Assembly (NCBI GenBank): GCA_963969495.1 | Contig: OZ018322.1 | Location: 159,922,848-159,986,847, forward strand | Direction: 5' to 3' | Source of the DNA: Ceratothoa steindachneri | Taxonomy: Eukaryota; Arthropoda; Malacostraca; Isopoda; Cymothoidae | DNA: 64,000 bases | Part shown: piece after piece, positions 35,690 through 47,277 of the stretch | Numbering within the stretch: the stretch's first letter is position 1 | Layout of the letters: every line of letters begins with the position of its first letter | Made by a program: the position numbers and the translations under genes | The notes under the pieces: generated by a model | The model's database searches: none | Told to the model about the DNA's origin: nothing | Seen by the model: the letters and a program-made list of their open reading frames with translations, nothing else

Positions 35690-36860
35690 CAAGAAGAACA
35701 AAACGAAAATAGCGGGTCACATCTTTATTCTCTACGTTTCGGGTTATTTCTAAGCCCATCTTCAGGCGCTATAAAACAAATTTGCAATCTAAAGTTATAT
35801 CTATACTAAGACACTTTTTACAATATAATTAAAAATTGACACAAATGGCGGTAAAATACTAAAGCAACCGTTATGTTAATGAAAACCAACCAAACAAAAA
35901 AACTAATGAGGTAAGAAGAATAGAAAATATTTAAAGCAAAATTATATTAATCAAGTGGAAACAAATTGAACTTAGCGCTACAAAACCTATAAATAAAAGG
36001 GGGGAGGAATCATAGTTGAGAAAATATATTTACAATATAGTAAAACATAATACAGAAACAAAACATTACCTTACAATCTCGGATCACAATGAGAAGGGAA
36101 AACTGGCAGGAAATTTAAAATTAAATAGAGTTTGGTTGTTTTTCAATTTATAAATAACGGAAAAGATGACGTCTCATTATTAAAATTTGCGTGTTTGTAT
36201 TTAATACAAACATATTCTTGGATGTAGATATAGATTTCGCCAAATTTAATACGTAAGAATCATTTGGATATGTCTCTCTTACCTACAATCTATTGCATGT
36301 TTTCTGATGGGGGAATACTCTTTATTGTTCAATATTTTACCGGTTTTATAGCTTAAACCCATGTGAGAATAGAACCTTGCCTGAAGAGAATGCACCATGT
36401 TTCCTATCTAGGTACCCTTCTTACAGCTGGGGCAAGTAAATTTATATACTATGCACGAATACCATCCTTTACTCCTAAACATTGTCAATATTTTTGTTGT
36501 TGATCAATATAAGTTTAAAATTTATTTGACAGCAAAATTTCCTTAAAATGGTAGATAGATGTTTCCGGAGCAGGTCATAAAACGGGTGATGTCTCGCAAC
36601 ATGAGTACCTAATTTTCTTAGGAACATTAAAAGAAGTGGAGGGGTTATATATATCTTGAGGAGAAATTTCCTTATAAAGATTTCGACTAAGGATAATGGG
36701 TAGTCATCTTTAACAAAATATTCTTTTACAAAGGTTACTTACAAATGCATAATAAGGTAGGTAGAAGACAGGTTAAAACCTGTGAACATGAGTGCTTTAA
36801 TGGCACCAATTTTTGTATGCTATATTACAAAAACTGAAAAAGTGATCCCAGGACTGTGAA
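35690..36860 (-). pseudogene. Penelope-like element: RT end, GIY-YIG and 3' terminal region
   Basis: Minus strand, several frameshifts. RT end reads FNLSSTYLIMHL, then VKDDYPLSLVEIFIRKFLLKI (~36640-36760) and LRKFCCQINFKLI. GIY-YIG follows as CIVYKFTCPSCKKGTYIGN (36395-36460), LQARFYSHMG, YKTGKILNNKEYSPIRKHA (~36290-36350). The C-terminus, NFNNETSSFPLFIN at ~36170, matches the fragment at 9.93-10.12 kb. Beyond it, 36100-35690 is the non-coding terminal region, ending in a CTGAAGATGGGC...CCCGAAACGTAG hairpin motif and then the (GA)n/(AT)n tract. Confidence 0.82.
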
Positions 36861-37069
36861 AGTTGGTTTTCTAAATACACTAACTTGAATGACAGAGGGA
36901 GTGCCAGATACATTATATATTAATGGTTTAGCTCCATACTGTCAGACCTCATTGAGAAAGATGGTCGTTAAATCATTGTTAATCTGCCAAGAATTCACTT
37001 ATAAGAAAAACAGCATTCTCCTAATGTAAGAATTACTGCTATATGTATATGTAGTATAAATACAGAATT

Positions 37070-37382
37070 CCTTTCACATAGTCATACACGCAAACTTTAA
37101 TAGAGGGCCCTTTCCCAAGAAAAAATCTTCTGACTGACCATATAAAAAGTTTCTTGTTTCCCTTCTGTCAAATTCTTCTTGCAAAATCACAACAGCCTCG
37201 GTCACACCATACTGTAATTCCTTCTATTTGCTTATTAGCGCCAACCCAGTAGCCATTAGACAAAAAATTATACTAGCATTTTCCCAAAACTTTCTCGACA
37301 CCATTATAAATCCTTTTCTCAGCAGTTATCTCTAGTCTCATATAAAATCCTTGATTAAAAATACAGTAAATTTTGCTGTATC

Positions 37383-37441
<59 letters not shown>

Positions 37442-37545
37442 CACATAGTAACAAACATTTACTTTCAGACAAAGCCCAACACCAAGATAACCGTTCGGTG
37501 ATTAAAAAACGTCACGCCCACTTTCTTTACACATAAATGTTCAGA
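37070..37545. repeat. Anonymous repeat, copy A, containing (CT)n
   Basis: Matches 40240-40551 plus 41363-41455. Shared blocks include GACCATATAAA, CTGTCAAATTCTTCTT, AGCGCCAACCCA / AACGCCAACCCA, TTTTCTCAGCAGTTATCTCTA and ACTTTCAGA(C/T)AA. A (CT)n tract at 37381-37438 lies at the same relative place as a short (CT)n at 40530-40545 in copy B. No coding potential. Confidence 0.8.
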
Positions 37546-40239
37546 TCTCATATTACATTATTTATAGTCGGTCTTATCACATTAGTAAGAACAAGTCTCT
37601 TTCATTTACGTTCATATTGTGCTTTATCCACAGTAGAAGAACTTTTAACTCAACCAAAGTCCATTCATTCAGCTCCTTAAGCGATCCTCGGTGAAAGGTA
37701 TTGACAAGTGCAGTCCGTTACATCACATCAGAAAAGACGCCTTCTTACCATTTGCGTTCATATTCCCTTCTTCCAACGAAACAGGACATAAACTTACAGT
37801 GCCCACTCATTCGTCTTACAAAATGTCAAGTGAAAAATAAGGTTCTTTGATTAGTTTTTTTTATAAATCCGAATACAATTTTATTTGGTGAATACCCTGA
37901 GAAGCGAACTCAAATCCCAAATTTGAATTCATACGCAAGTGATGACCCAAGCCGTATCGAAGAATACTATCTTCTCTCGATACAAGTGGAGCGACTAAAA
38001 TATAAAAACATTATTTTATGGAGTGACTCAAAATAGCTTCATTTTCTGGAGTTACATCTTCTCTACTTCTGCATTCACCCTGAATTTCCTCAAAGCAAAT
38101 GCAAAATGGATCATGACTCGACAATAACCACTAAATACAACCAATGACTCAGTTATCAGACGTAAGCAGCCCTAGCCCTCATCAAAGACGAGCTTACATT
38201 CATCTCACTGAGGCAACAACTTAATTTGATGGGATTCTCAACATCCAAGTCACGCATATCTCCAATTTTCAATCAGATCACTCTTCTCAAAGTAAAACAG
38301 GGTTAAAATTTGTCAACTTAGAGCCGCAGATATTATAGCAAAACCGCTCCTTAGTGGACTTGCTATATCGGTAAATTGTCTAAGCGCTTTGAAGACAAAA
38401 TCTCGCATCAATTTATCGTATTTTATTTAAGAACACTCACATAGTACTAAGGCACTTATATAATGCAATGGCAACATGCCTCGAAACTCCCTCAGCCTCC
38501 CCTCAGTGTTACACCAACATACTTATCAACTTACTCTTCTCTCACACAGTGTTACCGTGACATGCATTTAAGTCATTTATCTAACGAACCGACTAGAAGA
38601 GTTAACTTTCAAGCACAGATATAAAACGCGTACGATTTTACCTCTTCACTAACGCTCGCAAATTACTTATCAAATGTTCGTTAATCTCATCAACGTAGAA
38701 GCTACGCAGAAGCGATTTTCCACTTATTGCAAAACAAATATTTGGTCAGATGTTCGACCATTCAAATTTTTTAACTCTTGTGCATTAGGTCATGTAAGTT
38801 ATTTTTGTTTCTACCTACTCAAAATTTAGAGACGTACATTTACTGAGCAAATGCAGCCACTCCTCAAGCAACCAGAGAATTAGTTTTTCTCCTGTTTCGT
38901 CAAATTTCTTTCACAAACTTTTTAGTTTAACTAATTTTTTTTAACAACTTCGGTGTATACACGTATGCAATCTCTCATTTTATCTTTATAAAAGAAAGCA
39001 ACCCTCAGCCTTATTTTTTTTTAGATTCACACTAAATTCAAACAAACACATTAAGGTTACCTAAAGTTAAACAAAAAGTACTTTTTAACAAGCGTATTAT
39101 TCTGGCAATCATTTTCCATTTTTTTCAAAATGTATCGCAAAGAATTTGAAATATATCATAAGAGTTATAATAATCAAGTATTTATTAACTTAAATTTCAT
39201 GTAATTGAAAATTTTAGAATTATAATTATTTTATACATGCTTTCATTTCCTGATTTGCGATATTTTATTCATTGTGATATTTTATTCATTATTTATCCTG
39301 CACTCTCTAGAATTTTTGTTTATTATCCCGTATAACAATTTCTAATCATTATTTTACATTATTGATATTCGATGTATGAAAATTCAAAATTATTTCACAA
39401 GAACCAAAACCATTTTTTGGGGTGGGTTTCATAATCGTGCATTAATTTAACCGACGATTTAATTTACACTCATTTAACTTTCATAATTTATATCATCACA
39501 AACTCTTTAATTTACGAAGGAGATTTTTGTTAGTATTTGAATAATAATTTCATCTTAGTTTGTTTATGACTAATCTTTTTTTTATCAAACGTATTTCTAC
39601 GAATTATTCATAATATAAAAATCAAAATGGTGAAGTTCAGAAATAAATATAAGTATCAAAATTTTGTGAATTTTTAAAACTCAGAGAATTACAAAGGGTG
39701 AAGTTAAAAAAATTTATTTCTATATATCTTCTATAACTATATTTTAGCAACGTGTTATTTTGAAAGAGGGGGAAATTTAGTTTTAAAATTATTATAATTG
39801 GCGAAGTTCAGAAAATTTATAAAAATTTAACCATGGCTGCTTTTTTTCAGATTTTCAATTTTAATCTTAGTAGCCAAGCCATGGCCCGGTATTTCTATTA
39901 TGTACATATGTCTAATTCAAACTTTTAATCATTTTACTTTCAAGCCCAATATTCATTTCATTTTTCATCCGGCTAAGATACTTGGACCAAAATTTTTATA
40001 TCTTATCTCAATCATACTATTTTTTTCAATTTACCATGTCAATCTATTATCATTATCATAATTCTTTCCTCAATTGAAAAATATCGATTGAATTTTTTCA
40101 ATATTTTGAATCAAATTTCGTAATTTTTTTTATCTTATTTCATATTTCTTTCTATTTTATATGTATTATTTAATAATGTATCATACTACAAATGTAAATA
40201 TATTTGTTAATTCAAAACGCGGGTAATTCTGTTACATGA
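37546..40239. other. Very AT-rich interval, no gene
   Basis: Between the two copies of the anonymous repeat. From about 38900 the sequence is dominated by T-runs and A-runs. No motif recognised. Confidence 0.4.
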
Positions 40240-41455
40240 TTACAAAATCCATTTACAGTCTTTTCCAAGGAACATATCTTCCAGTTGACCATATAAACAT
40301 TTCCTTGTTTTCGTTCTGTCAAATTCTTCTTTCCAATTTACAAAAACCTCGGTAAAACAACTGTCATATAACCATTTCCTTCTATTTGTTTATTAACGCC
40401 AACCCATTAGACATAAAATCCTATTTAGGATTTTTCAAGGATTTGCTCCTGACCATTATCAATACTTTTCTCAGCAGTTATCTCTAATCCTATATAATTA
40501 ATTTTCGTGAAAATACATTTATATTTTCTGCTCTCTCTCTCTCTCGAACACTGTTACGGGCAGGGTCAAGTCCCCCAACACTAAAGAAGATTAATAAGAA
40601 CTTCGTTATGAACACGAGATTCGAGAACACCAATTATAGGCTAAGCTGGACTCTATGCCAATCTTAAGAAACCCAAATGTGTACCGATAGTTAAGTAACG
40701 ATGATAAGTTACATAAATTGCTTAAATCTGAGTTCAACTTATTACACAGCCTAGTATTGGTAAGCCAAAACAAAGAAAATATAGAAAATAATATATTAAG
40801 ATTATAAATGAATATATGAAATCATGAATATCATATTTACAGTTTATACAATAAATAAAATCTTAATAGTACTTGTCACACGTGAGAGAGAGGTCTCAGG
40901 TATATAGGCACCAAAGTTAACAACTATAAAGGACTTACGTAGCAGTAGTAGTACACTGAATAATAACCCAAAACAATAGAACACGTTAATTGAACAGTTA
41001 CACAAAATCTAGAGCAAATTTATTCTAGTAGGAGCGCGTTAAGTGGTTGGAGGTGAACTGCCTAAATTGGGGAACTTCAAGCTTAAATAAGTGTCGGTAG
41101 CAAGTTAGGTGTTTGTGTGGGAGGAGGTTAGTCGGTTGCATTGGAGGAGGTTAGTTGGTTGTGCTATGGGCAATTAATTAAGGAGTTGGAGATTGTTGCT
41201 CCGATGTTACACAAATAGACATTACAAATAAATATATTAAACGTTATAAATATAGATTACAAATATACATTACAAATATATATCTTAAACATTAAAAATA
41301 TACATTACAAATACATTACAAATATATACAAAATTACATAATTTTACATAACTAGTAGTATACATAACAACAACAAAAATTCACTTTCAGATAAGCTCCT
41401 CCCCCGAGAAAACCGATTGGTGATCAAAACAGGTCATGCCCTCTTTGATTTGGTG
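40240..41455. repeat. Anonymous repeat, copy B, split by an insertion
   Basis: Left part 40240-40551 and right part 41363-41455 are contiguous in copy A. The break falls just after the (CT)n tract, between CGAACAC and CATAACAACAAC, matching AAGCACATAGTAACAAAC in copy A. Confidence 0.75.
40552..41362. mobile_element. ~0.8-kb LTR-like insertion in repeat copy B
   Basis: Absent from copy A. It begins TGTTACGGGCAGGG, a typical gypsy-type LTR start. A possible LTR end, CCGATGTTACA, lies at 41211, followed by an (ATTACAAATA)n-like array to about 41345. No coding frame. A solo LTR is the simplest reading, but a clean target duplication was not found. Confidence 0.5.
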
Positions 41456-41985
41456 AAATGTATGTTTTGTATGTTTGTGAACATTTGTCCTTTAAATGTA
41501 TAGTGGGATTTTTTTTTTTCGTAATAGCTAGTTATTTCATTTTGTGAGTCTTAGTTGGATGTACTAAATTATATATTGTTTAGATATCTTTTAAAAAACT
41601 TGAGTTGTCATATTCGTGGTTCTCATGATTGGTAGTTAACATGTTTTCCTTACTCTTTCTTCTCAGCTTTGTGCAAGATTTTTTGTGAAAACTGCCTTTT
41701 CTCTCTTACTCAAACGTAGATCTTCAAGGATAATAGCGAAGATTTGGGGCCTCTTCCCTAATCTGTAGGGTAATACTTGGCTTTTAAATCCAGATCGTTC
41801 TCTATTTTTAATGGCATCTTTTCCGCTTAAGAGAGATGATCTTATCCATGACATGGGCTACCAAGTTTGGGACGCATTCCCGCATATGTCCTCCTGTTAG
41901 AATTAGGAGTGATTTATTCAGCACTCTTTTGTTTCTAGTTGATGTTAACAGAGTGGTAGCTTGGAATGAGAAAGTGGGCTAAATA
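41456..41985. other. Spacer, no recognised gene
   Basis: The small minus frame 41663-41854 (63 codons) has no recognisable motif; it may be the far end of the LINE that follows. Confidence 0.35.
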
Positions 41986-41989
41986 ATTT

Positions 41990-43116
41990 CAAAAATTATT
42001 TTCATGCTCAGTTCTCTAAAACGGATATGGGTTTTAAGAGCACTTTACACTTTAGCAACTCTATCAATAACGCTGTTAGATTAGCCAGCTAAGTAACTTG
42101 AGAACAAGAATTTCCCCTTCACTTCTGTAGCGGTATCACCACTTTTGTATCCTAGTGACGTCAGTTTCTTTTGAATAGTGGGATGACGGTGCACTTGTCA
42201 TTAATTGTTTCTATTTTCCATTTGTCTCGTAATCATTGATGTTATTGATTTCTTAAGCCGTCATTCTTTCTTTGAAGATAGGATTCCAACAATTGTCCGA
42301 AATTATTTGTGACACATCGTCAGCAATTGAAACAAACTTGCACCCAATTTGAAGATCTGTATTAGTGCCTTTCGATGGCAATAAACGCCTTGCGATCGAG
42401 CACGTAATGATAAAGGAAGCTTTCAGGGTTGTTCTTCAAGCCCATTTGCATAAGCTTGAATCACTCTCCTTGCTACCAGACCTTTTTGAATGCTTTGAGC
42501 ACCTCACGACAATTTACTTCAATGTTTGTTCCTTCAGATTTGATCTTTGGAAATTTTCTTGTAAAATTACAATCGCCATTTCGACGCTTCTTTTTCTGAA
42601 TCCGAATTGACTCGGGTTCTGTAGATTCATTTCTTTTAGGTGATTGATAAGTCTTCCATTCCAATTTTGGGGGGGTTTAGGATGTTAGGAATGTAAGTAG
42701 TATTCAGAGAGTCACCGAGTACATTTGTTATCCCATTATGTTTTTACGGGGGGTCTTTTAAATCGTTCTTTTGTGAGAGCCGAGTAACAAGGTGAACCCT
42801 GCTAGAAGGATTGTAGAAGGTCTTTCATTTTGGTGTTCTTGATTGACACAACCACTCCCGTGAGTTTCTGCCTCTCCGGGAAAACCTGAAGGTGAGGTTT
42901 AGTACTATGCATTTTTTCGTTTAATTCGTCACTTAAAATTTCTTCATGTTCAAGGTCGAAGTTGTTGTTCCCTTTGACCGTTACTAACAGAAGTTTTCTT
43001 TGATATCTATAGAATACACGATATTTCAACTCAATTTTAATCTTATGGCCGCATCTCGTTATTGTTTGACAATCTTCTAGAATTTCTTTTGCGAGGTTTA
43101 TAGTACATACCATCAC
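41990..43116 (-). pseudogene. Jockey/I-like LINE RT relic
   Basis: Minus strand in shifting frames: a 104-codon frame at 42802-43116 of unknown function (ending VVVSIKNTKMKDLLQSF), then RLINHLKEMNLQNPSQFGFRK with SVEMAIVILQENF (42570-42665). CKFVSIADDVSQIISD follows at about 42295-42345, with the RT Asp-Asp intact. Then comes a NGKIETINDKCTVIPLFKRN block (~42170-42230) that parallels KWKIYTIADNCSIILIG in the LINE at 24.6 kb. The two probably belong to one family. The palm upstream of IADD is largely deleted. Confidence 0.65.
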
Positions 43117-43930
43117 TCTTATCTTGTTTTTCCAAATCTCTTCTTGGTAATATTATAGATGTTGGGTTAACTCTTTCTTCAGTTTTCCCATTGGGAGGAA
43201 TAGAACCCTCTTATTAAGACATAAATATTTGTATCTCAACATTTATGATTGTATTTAGTATCATTTTATTTATATCCAAGTAAATCTTTTGAAGAATGTG
43301 AAAAGAATAAAAAATTAGTTGAAAAGTGCATAGCTACTGTTTTTACAAATGCATCGTTTAACCTATTTATGAAAGTTTATTAGGTTCTCATCGAATGCCA
43401 TCCTATATTTATCATCATAGAAAATCGACAAAAATATTCTCCTGTATAACAAGAGGGAAAGTTCCTTCAATAAGCTAAAGCGTTTTGTGATAAGATGATA
43501 AAAGGTTATTGCATTTATAGTTTCTAATGGTTCAAATCACGTACAAGAGCCTTTGAATGGCTAAATGGCTAAATAAGGCTTTTGCCACTAGCTGGCGCCA
43601 CCCAAAAACAAATCCGATGGCAGATTTGAAATATCCAGGGTGAATAACCATATGTCCCATGGTCAAATGGGTTACTTAACGGCTCAAGGTTGGTACAGTT
43701 GAACTTTACTTCCTTTGAAAAAAAGCGACGCCTTAACCTGGCAATTTGCCTAAGGTAAAAATTAAAAAAGAAAGAAAAGAGATTACAAAGACAGTATTAG
43801 ATATTAATAATGATATGCTTATGCAGTTGGACAGATTATTCTTTAATAACAATTGTAGAGAAATGGCTACATTAAGCATCCCGGAGGAGTATAGGTACAT
43901 TAAAACCCCCATGAGGAGAAGCATGGGAAC
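43117..43930. other. Spacer, no recognised gene
   Basis: The Lys-rich frame 43746-43946 (66 codons) has no known motif. Confidence 0.35.
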
Positions 43931-44870
43931 GGTAGCCGGCGAATAACCGTAAATGCCTACCCTGTTTGATCTCCCCGCCGCTTTGGGCAGTTTAAGCTAA
44001 CATCTGTTTTAAAGTGACCACATAAGGCCCTTAAACGACGCTCTAACGATCTAATTACCTACGAGATCCATAAACTCGTGGTTATGAAAAAAAACGGTGC
44101 TGGTCAAAAGGCATGCCAAGTAGCAGTGCAGTTGAGAGTCTCTCTAATTAGCGAGCGGACTTGGGCAACCCAGTGCCAACCTAGGCACTTCTCACTCTGA
44201 CCATTCTCGTTCCCCTCCCGGTGGCCTGGTCAATTTCCCCTTAGATGAGGTGGTGATCTGCCTATAAATAAGCCTTGCAAAGAAAGAGAGTGGATTAGAA
44301 GTAGATATGAAAGTTGAAGGATCAGTTCGTGAAGATCGATCCTTCAGCCAGACAAGAAGATTAGAAGTCGATACGAAAGTACAAGGATCAGTTCGTGAAG
44401 ATTGATCCTTTAGCCAGACAAGAAGATTAGAATTCGATAAGAGAGAAGAAGGTTCAGTTCATGAAGATCAACCGTTCAGCCATACAAGAACATTTCCGTG
44501 AGAAACGATAGGGTCAGATTGAGGAAATCGATCTCCCCTTCCAAGGCCATATTAACATAAATAGTCAATCTTTATATCGGTACCATACTGAATAATCCTT
44601 TACAGACTGAGAAGAAGTCTGACTGAAGAAGAGTAAACCCGCTCACACTCGAGTGACTCTCACATCTCAAGCTCCGTAAGAGTGAGAGGAGAAGAACCCA
44701 GCCCCAACGAGCTCCCGTTCTTTAATTACGTTGAAGAATCAGACACCAAGATGCGTCAAGCCATCCATCCTCGACGAAATTTAACCATCGGCCACAACAC
44801 TCCAAAGCGAGAGAAAAGCCCTCCAGCAACATCCGGCAATCCCTAATACCTCCTGTCATGTAAGTTAGAA
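43931..44870 (+). promoter_or_regulatory. GC-richer promoter-like segment with TATA box and splice-donor-like end
   Basis: Composition rises above the flanks. A TATAAATA box lies at 44263-44270; three 66-bp repeats begin about 30 bp later; a short frame starts at ATG 44751 (MRQAIHPRRNLTIGHNTP, 31 codons) and stops before CATGTAAGT, a good splice-donor match with GT at 44860-44861. This could be an LTR or 5' exon of a retroelement, or a host promoter and first exon. No downstream coding exon was recognised. Confidence 0.35.
44293..44490. repeat. Three tandem 66-bp repeats, each with a small hairpin
   Basis: GATTAGAA starts units at 44293, 44359 and 44425, spaced exactly 66 bp. Each unit holds GGATC-AGTTCGTGAAGATC-GATCC, whose GGATC/GATCC ends pair as AAGGATC...GATCCTT in the first two. 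The third unit is mutated at the stem but compensates partly (AAGGTT...AACCGTT). Units end CAGCCAGACAAGAA, and a related CAGCCAGACAAG occurs at 28157 ahead of the gag-like element. Confidence 0.88.
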
Positions 44871-45648
44871 AGAACTTTTATATTCATATTGTGATAATAG
44901 AAGTTTAGTACGTCTCATGTTTTAAGGGGAGGAGAAGCCATTGTTCGTGAACCTCGGTCTTATTTGCGTGTAGACGAGAGTACGTTAATTTAATGTTTAA
45001 CGCTAATCAAATAGAGTCGCGATAAAAATACTAATCGGCAATTGGTGTGTTTACGTGTAGCTTATTTGTTTATTTTTGTCATCGCATCCGTGCGATAGGC
45101 CTAGATGCCAACAGGAATAGTCAAGTTTAGCATTGAGACAATGATAGAAATGTGTTAACTGTTTGTTTGTCATAGTTAAGTGTTTCGTTTAAAATAAAAG
45201 TTGATTTTGGTATAAATCCTGTGTTTCCTCTTATCCTTACGTGTTGAATTAGCTCTTCCTTAAGAACAAAACAACCGAAATAGCACTCGTAGATCAAAGC
45301 CCACTTCATCAAAGAAGTATATCACTACCACAAGGAATAACACGACACAAAAGTGGTGTCTAAGAGTGGAGTGATAAGAAAAACGGGCATTCTCCTACAA
45401 CAATTAATAGTTAGCGTCATAAAAGGGATGGATTTAAAATTGTCAGAATATGTTCTCAGTCTACCAAATACAACCCCCACTCTCTAAACCATTACTGAAT
45501 ATAATCATCATATATTGGGTACTAATAAACCAATTCAAAATATGAATGCATATCGGGTTATGTAACCATAAGAAATGAATGTTGTTTTTTTAAATGTGGA
45601 AGAACTATGAGGCCACTTAAATTTAAAGGGGTAAAAAGATTGCCTACC
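44871..45648. other. Spacer before the gypsy element
   Basis: No gene recognised. It would be the first intron if the segment at 43.9-44.87 kb is a real 5' exon. Confidence 0.35.
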
Positions 45649-46364
45649 TTATGACTATGACCTGGTATTTATTGCTTAGCAGCTATAAGGGGGTGACAAA
45701 AAGGTTGCCGCTCTCTTGGATAATTAGATACAGACCGCTAACCTTGGAGTAACTCAAAGTATGAAAAGATTATCCTCTTACTTCATTTTAGCGATGCAAG
45801 CTGGATAAGAGGACTGGTTTATTACGCACATGGGAAAGGAAATCTTGGAAGGGAGATTCGAGGAATCTTCATTGGTAGGAGACTTGGTAGACTTAGGCGC
45901 AATTAATTCGATTAAGCGTATGTCGGCTATATTGAGGTTTGCCTACTAACGTTTTCGGTCTCCCTTTGCCTAGGTCTCCTAAACCTGCTTACGGTGTTAC
46001 TGCGATACTGTGAATTCTGTCTTTTGCTATCACCGTCTGTTCCTGGTGTCTACTTCAGATTTGTATTTAATTTTTCGAAAATTGTGTGCGTGGCCCACTG
46101 TTAACCAATGATATGATTTGGGTGGAGCTTACTCGACTCAATTTTTATTTGTGTGTACACTGGCATAGAAAGAAGATAAGCAGGGAGTCACACCTCTGCC
46201 ACACAATATTTATCTCAAAATTCGAGAATATGATTTCGTGGTTCGCAGCCTTGTGAGAATAAACAAAAAATTACGTTTTCCCCTTTCTCAGCTCGGCGCG
46301 TTTTGACAAACGTATCAGCACAGCTGTTTTTGGCGCCTCCCAAAACCTTGGTGCGGCCTGAGAA
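45649..46364 (-). repeat. 3' LTR of gypsy element 1
   Basis: Shares with 50487-51111 the blocks CTATAAGGGGGTGACAAAAA, GGCGCAATTAATTCGATTAA, GGCCCACTGTTA, TACTCGACT, CACGTTTTGA-like and GGCGCCTCCCA(A/G)AACCTT, all in order. Confidence 0.8.
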
Positions 46365-46402
46365 AATAAAAGGTCAGGAAAGATAGCGTAACAGGCGCTT
46401 TT

Positions 46403-46547
46403 ATGCGTGTGACAGCGTGTACGCGTGAAGTATATATGCGTGTGAGTGTGTAAGCATTTGAGCACCTATGCGTGTGACTGCGTGTACGCGTGAAGTATAT
46501 ATGCGTGTGAGTGTTTAAGCATTTGAGCACCTATGCGTGTGAAAGCG
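46403..46547. repeat. 65-bp tandem duplication, 2.2 units, rich in TG/CG alternation
   Basis: ATGCGTGTGA starts units at 46403, 46468 and 46533. Units contain GCGTGTACGCGTGAAGTATA and GTGTGAGTGT. It lies inside the gypsy element between 3' LTR and integrase. Minus frames 46271-46465 and 46315-46530 are products of this repeat. Confidence 0.88.
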
Positions 46548-46579
46548 TCTCTAATTCAATTTTCCAATAGCCCTTACAA

Positions 46580-46790
46580 GAGCAGTATATATTATAATTT
46601 ATAATAACAAATGTAATATATTATTATTTTCATAAAAACATGTTATAAATTATTATTTGCATGACAAATGTTATATATTATTTACATGGCAAATGTTATA
46701 TATTATTATGTTCATGACAAAACTTTATATATTATTATTTACATGCCAAAATTTAATATTATTTTTTGATGCCAAAACGTTAAACCCTTT
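46580..46790. repeat. Degenerate ~35-37-bp AT-rich tandem repeat
   Basis: TG(A/C)CAAATGTTATATATTATT followed by an AT-rich end and CATG recurs about five times with increasing divergence to the right. Confidence 0.65.
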
Positions 46791-47277
46791 TTCGTAGATG
46801 TCAAGACTTCATAGGATTCATAGGACACTAATCTGTGAGGCTCCATTGTTGATCCGAATCTATCTTGCAATGGGCCACTACAGGAATGCCTTTTGAAAAA
46901 ACCGAATTTAACAAATAGTATTCAACTTAGAGTCTCACAATATTTTATATACCTTAAGAATTAACTCATTTTAGGTAATTTAATGTGCATTTTTACATGG
47001 AATTAGTGTTACATTGGCTTTCGTACAATGGTCCGTACACTACGACCTTTCTTTCTTTACTATTATCGCTGGCACTGGACTGAAATTATACATATAATCG
47101 CGCGAGTATAACATAACCTATCACCAGCTACTCAAATTCACAAAAATTCCAAAATTAGGGATTTTTGGCAAAAGTTACCCATCGACAAGAACAAGAATAA
47201 ACACCCGCTCTATCATTTTCTTTGGTATCTGGAGTGGATTCGTCGTTACTATAATTATTTTCACCACTCATTGTTAA

